A stretch of DNA of 64,000 nucleotides from RSA9 sp036381195. GTDB lineage: Bacteria > Gemmatimonadota > Gemmatimonadetes > Longimicrobiales > RSA9. A program made the position numbers and the translations under genes. The stretch is from the NCBI GenBank assembly GCA_036381195.1, contig DASVDH010000105.1, positions 1-64,000 on the forward strand, read 5' to 3'. The first letter of the stretch is position 1. The number at the start of each line of letters is the position of its first letter. The notes below the pieces were generated by a model. The model was not told the DNA's origin, did no database searches, and worked only from the letters and a program-made list of their open reading frames with translations. Of the stretch, positions 26,705 through 38,766 are shown one piece after another.

Positions 26705-29700
26705 ATGCGAATGTGCAAGAGAGCTGCTGTCGCGGCCTGCCTGCTCTCGCTCCTCGCCGTCGGCGAGGTCGAAGGGCAGGGGGTCACCACTTCGACCATC
26801 ACCGGACGGGTGGTCGACTCAGAGGGTGCTCCTCTCGTGGGAGCACAGGTCACGATCCTCAACCGCGCGACCGGCGTACAACACACGACGCTCACACGCG
26901 AAGACGGCCGCTACTTCGCCCCCGGGCTGCGACCGGGCGGGCCGTACCGCGTCGAGGTGCAGTACATCGGCCACGCGACCCAGTCGCTCGATGGTCTCCA
27001 GCTCGCGCTGGGCGAGAATCGGTCCCTGGACTTCACGCTCCGCCCCGAAGCCGTCGCGCTCCAGGCGATCCAGGTCACCGCGGAAGGCAATGCCGCGCTC
27101 CAGACCGGCGTGTCCACGGTCGTCGATGAACGCACGCTGAATTCGGCTCCGACCCTCGGGCGGGAGTTCGTCGACGTCGTCCGCTTCACGCCCCAGGCCT
27201 TCGTCTCCAACGAGGACGACGACGGCGCCGCGATCTCGATCGCCGGCCAGAGTGCCGAGTACAACGGCCTGTTCATCGACGGCGTCGTGAACAACGACGT
27301 CTTCGGCCTCTCGGCGCAGGGCACCAACGGCGGCCAGACAGGCGCGCCGCCCATCAGCTTCGACGCGCTCGAGCAGATCCAGATCGCGCTCTCGCCGTTC
27401 GACGTAACGCAGAGCGGCTTCACCGGCGGCGCGATCAACGCGATCACGCGCAGCGGCACCAACGAGTTCCACGGCTCGTTCTACTATCAGTTCCGCAACG
27501 AGCGGCTCGCCGGCAGGACGCCAGGGCCTGACTTCCTCTTCGAGGCGGCCGAGCGCACCAGACTGCCCGAGTTCTCGAACAGGCGCTACGGCTTCCGGCT
27601 CGGCGGCCCGATCGTCCGCAACAAGGCGTTCTTCTTCGTCAACGGAGAAATCTTCCGCTCCGAGACGCCGCGGCCGTACACGCCCGGCTCCTACCAGGGC
27701 GCCTCCGGTGATGCGTTCGCCCAGCAGCTCCGGCAGATCCTCGTCGACGAGCTCGGCTACGATCCCGGCGACTTCGGAAGCCAGGCCTCGACTCTCGACG
27801 ACAACAAGTTCCTCGTCAAGCTGGACTGGAACATCAACGAGAATCATCGCCTCTCTGCCCGTCACAGCTATTCGCACTCCGACAACGTCGACGCATTCGG
27901 CAGCAGCCGATTCTCGCTCAACTTCGTGAACAACCGCGAGATCTTCCCCAACACGACGAACTCGAGTGCGATCGAGCTGAACAGCCGCTTCGGCGACAGC
28001 TACTCGAACCGACTGCTCATCGGCGCGACGTTCGTGCGGGACGACCGCGGCTATGCCGGCGATCCGTTCCCGGCCGTCACCATCGAGGACGGCAACGGGA
28101 CCATCTTCCTCGGATCGGAGCCGTTCTCCAGCGGCAACATCCTCAACCAGAACATCTACTCGATCACAAACAACCTCAACATCTTCCGCGGCCGGCACAC
28201 CTTCACGGTGGGCGCGCACTTCGAGTACTACGACATCTTCAACCTCTTCATCCGGCAGAACTTCGGACAGTACACGTACGCGAGCATGGACGACTTCCTG
28301 CAGTCGGTGTGCGCTGCCGGCAGCGGCTCGTCCGCCTACTGCCAGGACCTGGCCGAGGGTCTGGGGGGGGACATTCCGTTCGCGGAGCCGGATGATTTCC
28401 AGCGGGGTTACTCGCTCGTCGACAATCGAATCGGCGACGCATCCGATGCCGCCGCGGCGTTCTCCGCGTACCAGATCGGGATCTACGCCCAGGACGACGT
28501 GCAGTTGACCGACCGGCTGCGCGTGACCGCGGGGCTCCGCATCGATATCCCGAAGATCACGACGGAGCCGCGATTCTCGGACGACGTCTTCGAGACCACG
28601 ATCCCCGCCATTGAGGCCGCCGGCCATGACCTCGAGGGTGCGACGCCGGGCGAGACTCCGAAGGCGATGCCCTACATCGCACCGCGCCTCGGGTTCACGT
28701 ACGACCTGCCCGGTGAGCGAAACGCAACGCTGCGCGGCGGGATCGGACTCTTCACGGGGCGCGTCCCGTTCGTCTACCCCGGCGCGATGTACACGAACAA
28801 CGGCGTGACGACGGGCTTCGTGCGGGGGACGACTCTGCCCGACGGCAGCCCGGTCCCCTTCATCCCGGATCCGAGAAACCAGCTCACGGCGTCCGACTTC
28901 AATCTGCCGGACCGGCCGAACGGCGAGCTGGACCTCTTCACCGAGGACTTCCGCTATCCGCGCGTCCTCCGGACGAGCCTGGGCGTGGACGCGGACCTTC
29001 CGTGGGGCTTCACCGGCACGCTGGAAGCGCAGTACACGAAGACGCTGGACAACATCATCATCCAGAACGTCAATTTCAAACCCCAGAACGCGACGCTGAA
29101 CGGGCCCGACCGGCGCCGGGTCTACAACTACGGCTACAACAGCTTCTTCAACAGCTTCGACGTCAATGCGACGCTGATCGACCCGCGCTACGCGAACGGG
29201 ATCTACAAGGTCGGCTCGACCAGCGAGGGCTATGCGTACGACATCACGGTCGGCCTTGGCCGCGAGTTCCTGGATGGCGCATTGACGACGCGGCTCGCGT
29301 ACACGTACGGCGACTCGTACTCCCTGAACGACGCGACGTCAGACCAGATCGCGTCGACGTTCAGGTTCAACGAGAACGTGAATGGCCTGAACAACCTGGA
29401 GCTCGCCCGGTCCGACTGGTCGATCGGGCACCGGGTGCTCGGGCTCGTGACGTTCCGCAAGGAGTTCCTCGGCAATCTGGCGACGACGATCTCGGCGGTG
29501 TACAGCGGTGAGTCGGGCCGGCCGTACTCGTTCATCATCGGCAACAACTTCGGGTTCACCGGTGAAGGCAACGGGACGGCGCCGCTCGCGTACATCCCGG
29601 AGAACGCGAGTGACCTGCGGTTCTGTGACCTGCACGAGAACTTCCGCTGCGCCGGAGCGGGCGGGGAAGGCGCCGTGATCCTGACTGCGGAGGAGCAGGC

Positions 29701-30142
29701 GCAGGCGTTCGAGGCGTTCATCTCGAACAACGAGTACCTGGACAGCCGTCGCGGTGGCTACGCCGAACGGAACGCGCTGCGTACGCCGTTCGAACACGTG
29801 GTCGACCTGCGGGTGTCCCAGGAGCTGTTCACGAACATCGCCGGCCGGCGCAACACCGTGGAGCTGACGCTGGACATCTTCAACCTGACCAACCTGCTCA
29901 ACCGGGAGTGGGGCATCCGCTACGATCCGGGGTTCCGGACCGTGGACCTGCTCCGGTTCGAGCGGTTCGTCAGCGAGAACGACCTCACGCCGATCTACAG
30001 CTTCCGGTTCCCGACCTTCGACAGCTCGGAGGGTGGGCCCGGCGTGGAGACCATGGACGAGTACTGGAAGGGGGAGGTGCTCGACTTCGGAACCTACGGC
30101 TCGCGCTGGCTGATGCAGATCGGGCTGCGCTATACGTTCTGA
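26705..30142 (+). CDS. Oar-like TonB-dependent receptor with carboxypeptidase-regulatory domain
   Basis: A large outer-membrane protein of 1145 residues. A signal peptide (about 1-25) is followed by a carboxypeptidase-regulatory-like beta-sandwich (about 30-115: GRVVDSEGAPLVGAQVTILN, TREDGRYFAPGLRPGGPYRV). Next is a plug-type domain with GAINAITRSGTNEFHGSFYY, the text typical of Oar/TonB receptors of Myxococcota, Bacteroidota and Gemmatimonadota. A long barrel follows, ending LMQIGLRYTF with the C-terminal Phe signal for BAM. A classical TonB box is not obvious. Substrate is unknown; such proteins bind large polymers, peptides or act in adhesion. ATG 26705 is preceded by GGAGG (26691-26695). 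A strong hairpin follows the stop. Confidence 0.88.
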   Translation: MRMCKRAAVAACLLSLLAVGEVEGQGVTTSTITGRVVDSEGAPLVGAQVTILNRATGVQHTTLTREDGRYFAPGLRPGGPYRVEVQYIGHATQSLDGLQLALGENRSLDFTLRPEAVALQAIQVTAEGNAALQTGVSTVVDERTLNSAPTLGREFVDVVRFTPQAFVSNEDDDGAAISIAGQSAEYNGLFIDGVVNNDVFGLSAQGTNGGQTGAPPISFDALEQIQIALSPFDVTQSGFTGGAINAITRSGTNEFHGSFYYQFRNERLAGRTPGPDFLFEAAERTRLPEFSNRRYGFRLGGPIVRNKAFFFVNGEIFRSETPRPYTPGSYQGASGDAFAQQLRQILVDELGYDPGDFGSQASTLDDNKFLVKLDWNINENHRLSARHSYSHSDNVDAFGSSRFSLNFVNNREIFPNTTNSSAIELNSRFGDSYSNRLLIGATFVRDDRGYAGDPFPAVTIEDGNGTIFLGSEPFSSGNILNQNIYSITNNLNIFRGRHTFTVGAHFEYYDIFNLFIRQNFGQYTYASMDDFLQSVCAAGSGSSAYCQDLAEGLGGDIPFAEPDDFQRGYSLVDNRIGDASDAAAAFSAYQIGIYAQDDVQLTDRLRVTAGLRIDIPKITTEPRFSDDVFETTIPAIEAAGHDLEGATPGETPKAMPYIAPRLGFTYDLPGERNATLRGGIGLFTGRVPFVYPGAMYTNNGVTTGFVRGTTLPDGSPVPFIPDPRNQLTASDFNLPDRPNGELDLFTEDFRYPRVLRTSLGVDADLPWGFTGTLEAQYTKTLDNIIIQNVNFKPQNATLNGPDRRRVYNYGYNSFFNSFDVNATLIDPRYANGIYKVGSTSEGYAYDITVGLGREFLDGALTTRLAYTYGDSYSLNDATSDQIASTFRFNENVNGLNNLELARSDWSIGHRVLGLVTFRKEFLGNLATTISAVYSGESGRPYSFIIGNNFGFTGEGNGTAPLAYIPENASDLRFCDLHENFRCAGAGGEGAVILTAEEQAQAFEAFISNNEYLDSRRGGYAERNALRTPFEHVVDLRVSQELFTNIAGRRNTVELTLDIFNLTNLLNREWGIRYDPGFRTVDLLRFERFVSENDLTPIYSFRFPTFDSSEGGPGVETMDEYWKGEVLDFGTYGSRWLMQIGLRYTF

Positions 30143-30171
30143 TCAGCGACTCCACGCGCGTCGTGGGCGCT

Positions 30172-30205
30172 CGCGCCCCCCGGCGGCACCGCGCCGGGGG
30201 GCGCG
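30172..30205 (+). terminator. strong GC hairpin after the receptor gene
   Basis: CGCGCCCCCCGGCG (30172-30185) and CGCCGGGGGGCGCG (30192-30205) are perfectly complementary over 14 bp with the 6-nt loop GCACCG, followed by CTGCTTT. It begins 30 nt after the receptor stop and is the clearest intrinsic terminator in the window. Confidence 0.8.
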
Positions 30206-30283
30206 CTGCTTTGCACCCCGCATTCGAGGCGGGCGCGGCACGCCCTGGCCGATTCGGCTCGCGCGCCGCATCTTCCGGGCGTG

Positions 30284-31327
30284 ATGGCAGTCTTCAGTCC
30301 GTTTGCGAAGCACCCGTACGCTGCGGCCTGGCGTTCGTCGGTCCGGCGCCTTGCCGCGCTGCTGGCCGTCCTCCTCGCGGCCTGCGGGCCAGGCCAGGCG
30401 CCGGCCTCCACCAGGCAGGATCCGCCGGGCAACCGAGAATCTGCGGCGCCCGGAAGGAGCGAGCGCGGCACCGAACGCGCGGCAGATCCGGCAGCCCTCA
30501 CCATCACCGTGCTGCGCGTCTCTTCCGCGGCCGGCGGCGGGGATGCGATCCTCGTGGCGGACTCAGGGGCGGCGCCGCCGCGCCACGTGCTCATCGACGC
30601 CGGAGACGACGCCGAAGCTGCGCGCGGCCTCCGCGAAGCCGGCATCCGGTCGCTCGACCTGCTCGTGCTCACGCACGCGCACCACGACCATTACGGCGGC
30701 ATGGACGAGGTGCTGGACGCCGTGCGGGTCCGCGCGTTCGCGTTCAACGGCCAGGTCCGCAGCGCGGCCACATACCGCCGGCTACTGGCGCGCGTCGAGC
30801 GCGAGGTGCCGGTCGTCATCGTCGTGGATTCCGTGCGGCGCGTGCGGCTCGGGGAAGGGGAGCGCGCGACGACGCTCACGCTGATCCCACCGCTCCCTAC
30901 CTTTCTCGGCGAGGACACGGACCAGGGCGAGCGCCTCAACGAGGGCTCGCTCGCCGTGCGCGTCGAGCACCGCGGGTTCTCCTTCCTGACGACCGGCGAC
31001 GCCGAGCACGCAGCCAACCGCCGCTTCGCCACGATGTTTCCCGCGCTGGTGGACGTGGACGTGCTGAAGCTGGGGCACCACGGCTCGACGGACGCAACAG
31101 ACCGGGCATGGCTCGCGGCGACCAGTCCTGAGGCCGCGATCGTGAGCGCGAACGGGACCACGCACCCGCACGCAGTGGTGCTCGCGCTGCTGAAGGAGCA
31201 CGGCATCCCTCTGTACTGCACGCCGCAGCATGGTGCCGTGCGGGTCCGGGTCGCACCGGACGGCACTTACCGCATCACGAGGGAGCTGCAGGCCGGGCGC
31301 GAGTGCGCGCCGGGGAGGTCACGATGA
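30284..31327 (+). CDS. ComEC-like metallo-beta-lactamase-fold lipoprotein
   Basis: A 347-residue exported protein. After a basic start comes a lipoprotein signal, RRLAALLAVLLAAC. A disordered Pro/Arg-rich linker follows. The metallo-beta-lactamase domain has LLVLTHAHHDHYGGMDE (HxHxDH), FLTTGDAEHAANRRF and VLKLGHHGSTDATD, the same order and style as the C-terminal domain of ComEC but without its membrane channel. Family relatives are predicted extracellular or periplasmic hydrolases or nucleases. An ATG at 30284 directly follows a GTG at 30281; ATG is used. The stop overlaps the DUF3006 gene (ATGA), a partnership known for this family. Confidence 0.8.
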   Translation: MAVFSPFAKHPYAAAWRSSVRRLAALLAVLLAACGPGQAPASTRQDPPGNRESAAPGRSERGTERAADPAALTITVLRVSSAAGGGDAILVADSGAAPPRHVLIDAGDDAEAARGLREAGIRSLDLLVLTHAHHDHYGGMDEVLDAVRVRAFAFNGQVRSAATYRRLLARVEREVPVVIVVDSVRRVRLGEGERATTLTLIPPLPTFLGEDTDQGERLNEGSLAVRVEHRGFSFLTTGDAEHAANRRFATMFPALVDVDVLKLGHHGSTDATDRAWLAATSPEAAIVSANGTTHPHAVVLALLKEHGIPLYCTPQHGAVRVRVAPDGTYRITRELQAGRECAPGRSR

Positions 31328-31614
31328 GCGAGGAGCGCCTGGAGGAGCACCGGCTCGTGGTGGACCGCTTCGAGGGGAACCTGGCCGTCGTCGAGGTGGA
31401 TGGCGACCGGTTCCTGGACTTGCCGCGGTGGCTCCTGCCGCCAGGCACGCGCGAGGACGACGTCGTCGCGCTCACGGTCCGGGGCGGGCCGGACGGCTCC
31501 GTAACGTGCACCGCCCGCGTGGATGCGGCCGCGACCGCCGCCGCGCGCGAGGAGGCGGAGCGGCTCATCCGCCGGCTCAGGCGGAAGGACCCGGGGGGCG
31601 ACGTGGTTCTCTGA
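31324..31614 (+). CDS. DUF3006-family small protein
   Basis: A 96-residue protein beginning MSEERLEEHRLVVDRFEGNLAVVEVDGD, which matches the DUF3006 pattern (VDRFEG..AVVE). The middle LDLPRWLLPPGTREDDVV and the C-terminal RLIRRLRRKD also fit. Function is unknown; the gene commonly sits next to ComEC-like MBL proteins, as here, where it overlaps the MBL stop. No signal peptide, so it is cytoplasmic if the start at 31324 is right. Confidence 0.75.
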   Translation: MSEERLEEHRLVVDRFEGNLAVVEVDGDRFLDLPRWLLPPGTREDDVVALTVRGGPDGSVTCTARVDAAATAAAREEAERLIRRLRRKDPGGDVVL

Positions 31615-31707
31615 GACGCGGAGGTCCGGCGGAGCGATCGTCGAGGGTGGTGACGGGGTCCGTAGCCGGCTTCGCGACGCGGCTTGGACATGGACCCGGA
31701 GGCAATG

Positions 31708-32167
31708 ATGGGTCTTCGCGCACTGCTCGGCATTGTCGTCACACTCGGCTTGGCGCTGGTCATCGGCTGCGAGGCGGAGGACCCGCTCGCTCCGGAGGAA
31801 GTCGCCGGCACGTACGTGCTGGAACGAGTCGGCGAGGATCCTTTTGCCGGCTGTGCTTTATGAGACGGACGAGTTCACGATCAGGGCCATCGCGGACACG
31901 ATCCGGCTGCGAGCCGACCTCGGCGGATCCAGTTCGGACGTCTCCGAGATCTACCGGCGCCAGGATGGCGCGCTCGTGGAGCGGCAGGAGAGCGTGAGGG
32001 AGTTCCGCTTCCGGCTGGTCGGCCAGCGGATCGAGATCACATTCCCATGCCCACCAAATGCGAACTGCTTACCGCCTCCGCATCTCATCCTGAAGCCCTC
32101 ACCCGGGGGGCTCATGGTGCCCGCCGCCCGGCCGCGCTTCTACGCTCGCGTCGAGTACGAGCCTTGA
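31708..32167 (+). pseudogene. lipoprotein gene split by a one-base frameshift
   Basis: ATG 31708 (GGAGG 5 nt upstream) opens a lipoprotein: GLRALLGIVVTLGLALVIGC then EAEDPLAPEEVAGTYVLERV. That frame stops at 31860. The protein clearly continues in the +1-shifted frame from the T4 run at 31842-31845: removing one T gives a smooth VGEDPLPAVLYETDEFTI and a frame open to the TGA at 32165-32167. The joined product would be about 152 residues, a small lipocalin-like or META-like lipoprotein (GTY..L..V.G..LP..LY). Causes could be real inactivation, a sequencing error in a homopolymer, or slippage at TTTT. It sits downstream of DUF3006 with its own ribosome site. Confidence 0.75.
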
Positions 32168-32311
32168 ATGCATCCAGGGCGTGAGCCGCACGGCCTGGCG
32201 CGCCGGGACGCAGCACGCGGTGGCGGTGGGGCTCCCATCGTTCTCCGTGTCCTTCGCGCCTTCCTGGTTGATTCGGCGGGGCGGTGTGGCGCCGGTCGCA
32301 CCGAAACTCGG

Positions 32312-33385
32312 TCACCCCACCTCCGCCCCCTCCCGCTCTCCGACGCCTGCCTCCGCCGTCAGCGCCTCGATCTCGCGCTTCACCTCCTCCACCAGCGCGA
32401 CCTTGTCCTGCCAGTGCAGGAACGCGCTCTCGAAGCCCATGATCGCGATGTCGCACAGCTCGTCCCAGGTGAAGCCGAGATACTGGTGCGCGCGCCAGTA
32501 CTCCTCGGTCACCGTCGTCGCGCTCATGAGCCGGTTGTCCGTGTTCAGCGTGACCACCAGGTCGTTGTCGTAGTAGAGCCGGAGCGGGTGGTCCTCGAAG
32601 CTCGCCACGGCGCGCGTCTGCACGTTGGAGGTGAGGCAGATCTCGAGCGGGATGCGGAAGTCGGCCACGTACTGCATGAGGTCCGGGTCCTCGAACAGCC
32701 GCGTGCCGTGGCCGATCCGGTTGGCCTTGCAGTAATGCAGCGCCTGGTGGATCGACTCCGGGCCGTAGGCCTCGCCAGCGTGGATCGTCGTCGCGATGTT
32801 CCGGTTGATCACCGTGTAGAACGCATCCTTGTGCTTCTTCGCCGGGTAGTTGTACTCCGCCCCGGCTAGGTCGAAGGCGACCACGCCGCGGTTCTTGAAC
32901 GCGACCGTGAGATCCGCCAGGTCCCGCGAGGTCTCCGGGCTCATGTTCCGGATCCCGCAGATGATGAGGCCCGTCCGGATGCCGAAGTCGCGTTCCGCGC
33001 GGCGCAGCCCGCGCAGCGGCGCCTCGACCGCCTCCGTCGCGGGCATGCCCTTCTCCGTGTGGAGCACGGGCGAATAGCGGACTTCCATGTAGCGGACGTT
33101 CTCGCGCGCCGCATCCTCGGCCAGCTCGTAGGCGGTGCGCTCGAGCGCGTCCGCGGTCTGCATGAGGCGGAGCGTGACCTCGAAGCGCGCCAGGTAATCC
33201 ACCAGCGAGTGCGCGTCCTGGACGTGCATGAAGTCGCGCAGTGCCTCGGGATCCTCGGCGGGCAGGGCGACGCCCTGCTCGCGGGCCAGCTCGATCATCG
33301 TCTCAGGCCGGAGGGAGCCATCGAGGTGGACGTGCAGGTCCGTCTTCGGCAGTCTCCCGACCAGCTCACGGGTTACGCGGATCAT
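32312..33385 (-). CDS. add: adenosine deaminase
   Basis: Deaminates adenosine and deoxyadenosine to inosine in purine salvage. 357 residues, one TIM barrel with one metal. Motifs: PKTDLHVHLDGSL (HxH), TIHAGEAYGPESI, NRIGHGTRL and LNTDNRLMSATTV. The TDN in the last motif (instead of TDD) is the form seen in actinobacterial-type Add proteins, so it is not a defect. ATG 33385 has AGGAGG only 3 nt upstream and overlaps the stop of the preceding lipoprotein (ATGA); the longer open frame is a shadow of that gene. Confidence 0.93.
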   Translation of the reverse strand: MIRVTRELVGRLPKTDLHVHLDGSLRPETMIELAREQGVALPAEDPEALRDFMHVQDAHSLVDYLARFEVTLRLMQTADALERTAYELAEDAARENVRYMEVRYSPVLHTEKGMPATEAVEAPLRGLRRAERDFGIRTGLIICGIRNMSPETSRDLADLTVAFKNRGVVAFDLAGAEYNYPAKKHKDAFYTVINRNIATTIHAGEAYGPESIHQALHYCKANRIGHGTRLFEDPDLMQYVADFRIPLEICLTSNVQTRAVASFEDHPLRLYYDNDLVVTLNTDNRLMSATTVTEEYWRAHQYLGFTWDELCDIAIMGFESAFLHWQDKVALVEEVKREIEALTAEAGVGEREGAEVG

Positions 33386-34296
33386 AGTCCTCCTGGAAGC
33401 GAAGATGTCGGGTCGGGGCCCGGCCGTCCGCCGCCTTCGGTCGCAGGTGCCATGCGGAAACGCGCATCGTGCGGCGGCCGCGCGGGCTGGGGCAGGGTCT
33501 TCAGGTAGTCGACCAGGGCTTCGGCGGGCGCACGCGGGATCTCCTCGCGCGCGAGCGCGCGAGCGAGCGCGGGGATCCCGGCGCCGCCGGCGAGCACGTC
33601 CGCGGGCACGGCCACCGTGTACAGATGGTCCTCCCGCAGCGTGGTCCCGTCCTCGAGCCGGACGGTGAGGACGCGGTGGCCGGGCGGCGCGTCGGCGTCG
33701 TAGCGGACGATGGCGCCGCTGAGGCCCGCGGCGGGCGGAGCGACCGCCAGGGCTTGCTCGAGCGCCGTCCGGAGCTGTGCGCCGCTCACGTGGAGCCGCA
33801 CCAGGCCGCCCGTCGCCGGCAGTACGCGACGAACGATGTCGCCGTCTGCTGCGCCCGCGTCTAGGTCCGCGGCAAGCACGCTGGCGGGCACGAGGGCGAG
33901 CTGGGCGTCCGCGGCCCAGCGCAACGCGTCGGCCACGAGGCGGGCCAGCGTGCTCTCGCCTCCGCCGCGCAGGGCGGGCGCGGCCAGCACCGGTGTGCCG
34001 GGCGGCGCGGCCGCCGGGTCCGCAGTGTCGCGCCCCGCCAGCGCGGCGGCGGTGTCCACGCCCGTGACGCGGCGCTGCGTCTCGTCGGTGGTGTCCGGCG
34101 GCGCCGCGTGTTCGACGCGTTCCTCCCGCGCGGCCACCGCCTCCATGGCCCGGGGGAGGGTGTCGGCGGCGGGATGTTCGGGCGTGCCTGGCGCGCCTCG
34201 CTCCGGCCGGCCGGCTCCGCCGGGCCGGGGCCCCGCGGGCGTGCACGCCGCGGCGATGCCCAGCGCCAGTGCTCCGATGCACGCGAGCGGCCGCAT
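33382..34296 (-). CDS. lipoprotein with 5'-nucleotidase C-terminal domain only
   Basis: A 304-residue predicted lipoprotein (RPLACIGALALGIAAAC). A long Pro/Ala/Thr-rich linker leads to a 5'-nucleotidase C-terminal domain (Pfam PF02872): ESTLARLVADALRWAADAQ, GDIVRRVLPATGGLVRLHVS, TALEQALA, and YTVAVPADVLAGG. This domain normally binds the nucleoside while an N-terminal calcineurin-like domain cleaves the phosphate. That catalytic domain, with its D-x-H and GNHE motifs, is absent. The gene overlaps add, so the context is nucleoside handling. An alternative ATG at 34350 would lengthen the N-region of the signal. It could be a periplasmic nucleoside- or nucleotide-binding protein. Confidence 0.75.
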   Translation of the reverse strand: MRPLACIGALALGIAAACTPAGPRPGGAGRPERGAPGTPEHPAADTLPRAMEAVAAREERVEHAAPPDTTDETQRRVTGVDTAAALAGRDTADPAAAPPGTPVLAAPALRGGGESTLARLVADALRWAADAQLALVPASVLAADLDAGAADGDIVRRVLPATGGLVRLHVSGAQLRTALEQALAVAPPAAGLSGAIVRYDADAPPGHRVLTVRLEDGTTLREDHLYTVAVPADVLAGGAGIPALARALAREEIPRAPAEALVDYLKTLPQPARPPHDARFRMAPATEGGGRPGPDPTSSLPGGL

Positions 34297-34554
34297 CCGT
34301 GCGGCCGCTCGGGGCGGGTACTTCCGCGTGTTGTCGTTCTGCCTCCCCATGGGGAGAATCTACGGGTGCGGCGGGGCATGAGCAAGTCCGCGAGCACGCC
34401 TGGCCACCACGCCGGCAGCTCGGCGCGTCTCTTCGACGTCTCGTCGTGCAGAGCGGGAGGCCGTCAGCCGCCCGGCCGGCACGATGTCCGCTCGTGGGAG
34501 CTGAAGCGCTCGGAGCCAGGCGCCGTCGTGCTGGGCCGGCCGGAGCCGGCGTCT

Positions 34555-37218
<2,664 letters not shown>

Positions 37219-37338
37219 GCTCACTGCCTCTTTCCTGGTGATGTTTCCCACTGTGCACGCCCCCGCACCACGCCGTCTCCTCTCCGCGCCGTGCGGGGCG
37301 CGGCCGGGGCAGAGCGGTCGCTCGTCCTGGCCGCGGGA

Positions 37339-38727
37339 CTAGCAGCGTGCGCCGACCGCGTAGCCACGTTCCACGTCTACGAGCGGCGCCGGGTACTCGG
37401 CAGAGAAGCAGGCGTCGCAGAACGAGACGCGGCTGCCCGCCACGTCGCGCATCGCGGCATGCATGCCCTCGAGCGAGAGGTACCCGAGGGAGTCCACGCC
37501 GAGACTGTCCCGGATCGCCTCCACGGAGAGGCGCGCGCCGATCAGCTCCTCTCGCGTGGGCATGTCGATGCCGTAGTAGCACGGCGACCGGACCGGCGGG
37601 CTCGCCACCCGGAAATGCACCTCGCGCGCGCCCGCATCGCGGATCAGCGAGACCAGCCCCCGGCTCGTCGTGCCGCGCACCAGGGAATCGTCCACCACCA
37701 CGACCCGCTTGCCCTCGATCACCTCCCGGACCGGGTTGTACTTGATCCGCACCTTGAAATCCCGCCCCACCTGTGTCGGGTGGATGAACGTGCGGCCCAC
37801 GTAGTGATTGCGGATCAAGCCCAGCTCGAGCGGGATCCCGCTCTCCTCGCTGTACCCCAGCGCCGCCGAGTTGGACGAGTCCGGCACGCTGAACACGCAG
37901 TCCGCTTCCGCCGGCTGCTCGCGCGCGAGCTGCCGGCCCAGCGCGCGCCGCGCACGGTCCACGCTCAGGCCCCAGAGCTTCGAGTCTGGCCGCGCGAAGT
38001 AGATCAGCTCGAAGATGCACGGCGCGATGCGCGGCGCCGGCTGGAGGGCCTGCAGCCGCGTGATCCGCCCGCCTTCGATGCGCAGCACCTCCCCGGGCTC
38101 GACGTCGCGCACGTACTCCGCGTCCAGGAGATCCAGCGCGCACGTCTCGCTGGCGACGATGTGTCCGCCGGCGCGGCGCCCCAGGACCAGCGGCCGGAAG
38201 CCCCACGGATCACGCGCCGCGTAGAGGACCGCCCCGATGGTGACGAGTACCGAGAACGCCCCCTGGAGCCGGGAGAGCGCGTCGCGGAGCTGGGCCTCGG
38301 GCGTCGGCTCGCGCGACCGCGCGATCAGGTGGACGAGCACCTCCGTGTCCGTGCTGGACTGGAACAGCGCGCCCTCGGCCACCAGCTCCTCGCGCAGCGC
38401 CATGCCGTTCGTGATGTTGCCGTTGTGCACCACCGCGAGGTCGCCCTGGTGGTAGCGCACCACGATCGGCTGCGCGTTCTCCAGCCCGGGCCCGCCCGCG
38501 GTCGAGTAGCGCACGTGCCCGAGCGCCGTGCTGCCGGGCAGGCCGCGCAGCACGGCGTTATCGAACCCCTCGGCGACCAGCCCGGCCGCCTTGTGCACGC
38601 GGGCGCGGCCGCCCTCGATGGCGCAGATCCCCGCCGCCTCCTGGCCGCGGTGCTGGAGGGCGTAGAGGCCGAGCGAGACGAGCTCCGCCGCGTGCTCGAT
38701 ACCGGAAACCCCGACGATTCCGCACAT
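37339..38727 (-). CDS. purF: amidophosphoribosyltransferase PurF
   Basis: First step of purine synthesis: PRPP and glutamine to phosphoribosylamine. 462 residues. The Ntn-type catalytic Cys is residue 2 (MCGIVGVSG), so no propeptide is present. The glutaminase region has LQHRGQEAAGI. The PRTase motif is RVVVVDDSLVRGTTSRG. Cys in ASPPVRSPCYYGIDMP and FCDACFSAEYP match the [4Fe-4S]-binding type of the Bacillus PurF class. It ends the purine run and begins 39 nt after purL. Confidence 0.96.
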   Translation of the reverse strand: MCGIVGVSGIEHAAELVSLGLYALQHRGQEAAGICAIEGGRARVHKAAGLVAEGFDNAVLRGLPGSTALGHVRYSTAGGPGLENAQPIVVRYHQGDLAVVHNGNITNGMALREELVAEGALFQSSTDTEVLVHLIARSREPTPEAQLRDALSRLQGAFSVLVTIGAVLYAARDPWGFRPLVLGRRAGGHIVASETCALDLLDAEYVRDVEPGEVLRIEGGRITRLQALQPAPRIAPCIFELIYFARPDSKLWGLSVDRARRALGRQLAREQPAEADCVFSVPDSSNSAALGYSEESGIPLELGLIRNHYVGRTFIHPTQVGRDFKVRIKYNPVREVIEGKRVVVVDDSLVRGTTSRGLVSLIRDAGAREVHFRVASPPVRSPCYYGIDMPTREELIGARLSVEAIRDSLGVDSLGYLSLEGMHAAMRDVAGSRVSFCDACFSAEYPAPLVDVERGYAVGARC

Positions 38728-38766
38728 GATCAGATATGGTACCCCTGACCGGACCGCCCGCTCCCG

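Noticed and set aside
32312..33385. Possible loss of a catalytic Asp in adenosine deaminase (TDN instead of TDD)
   Set aside because: The NTDNRLMS form is normal for a known bacterial subgroup of this enzyme.
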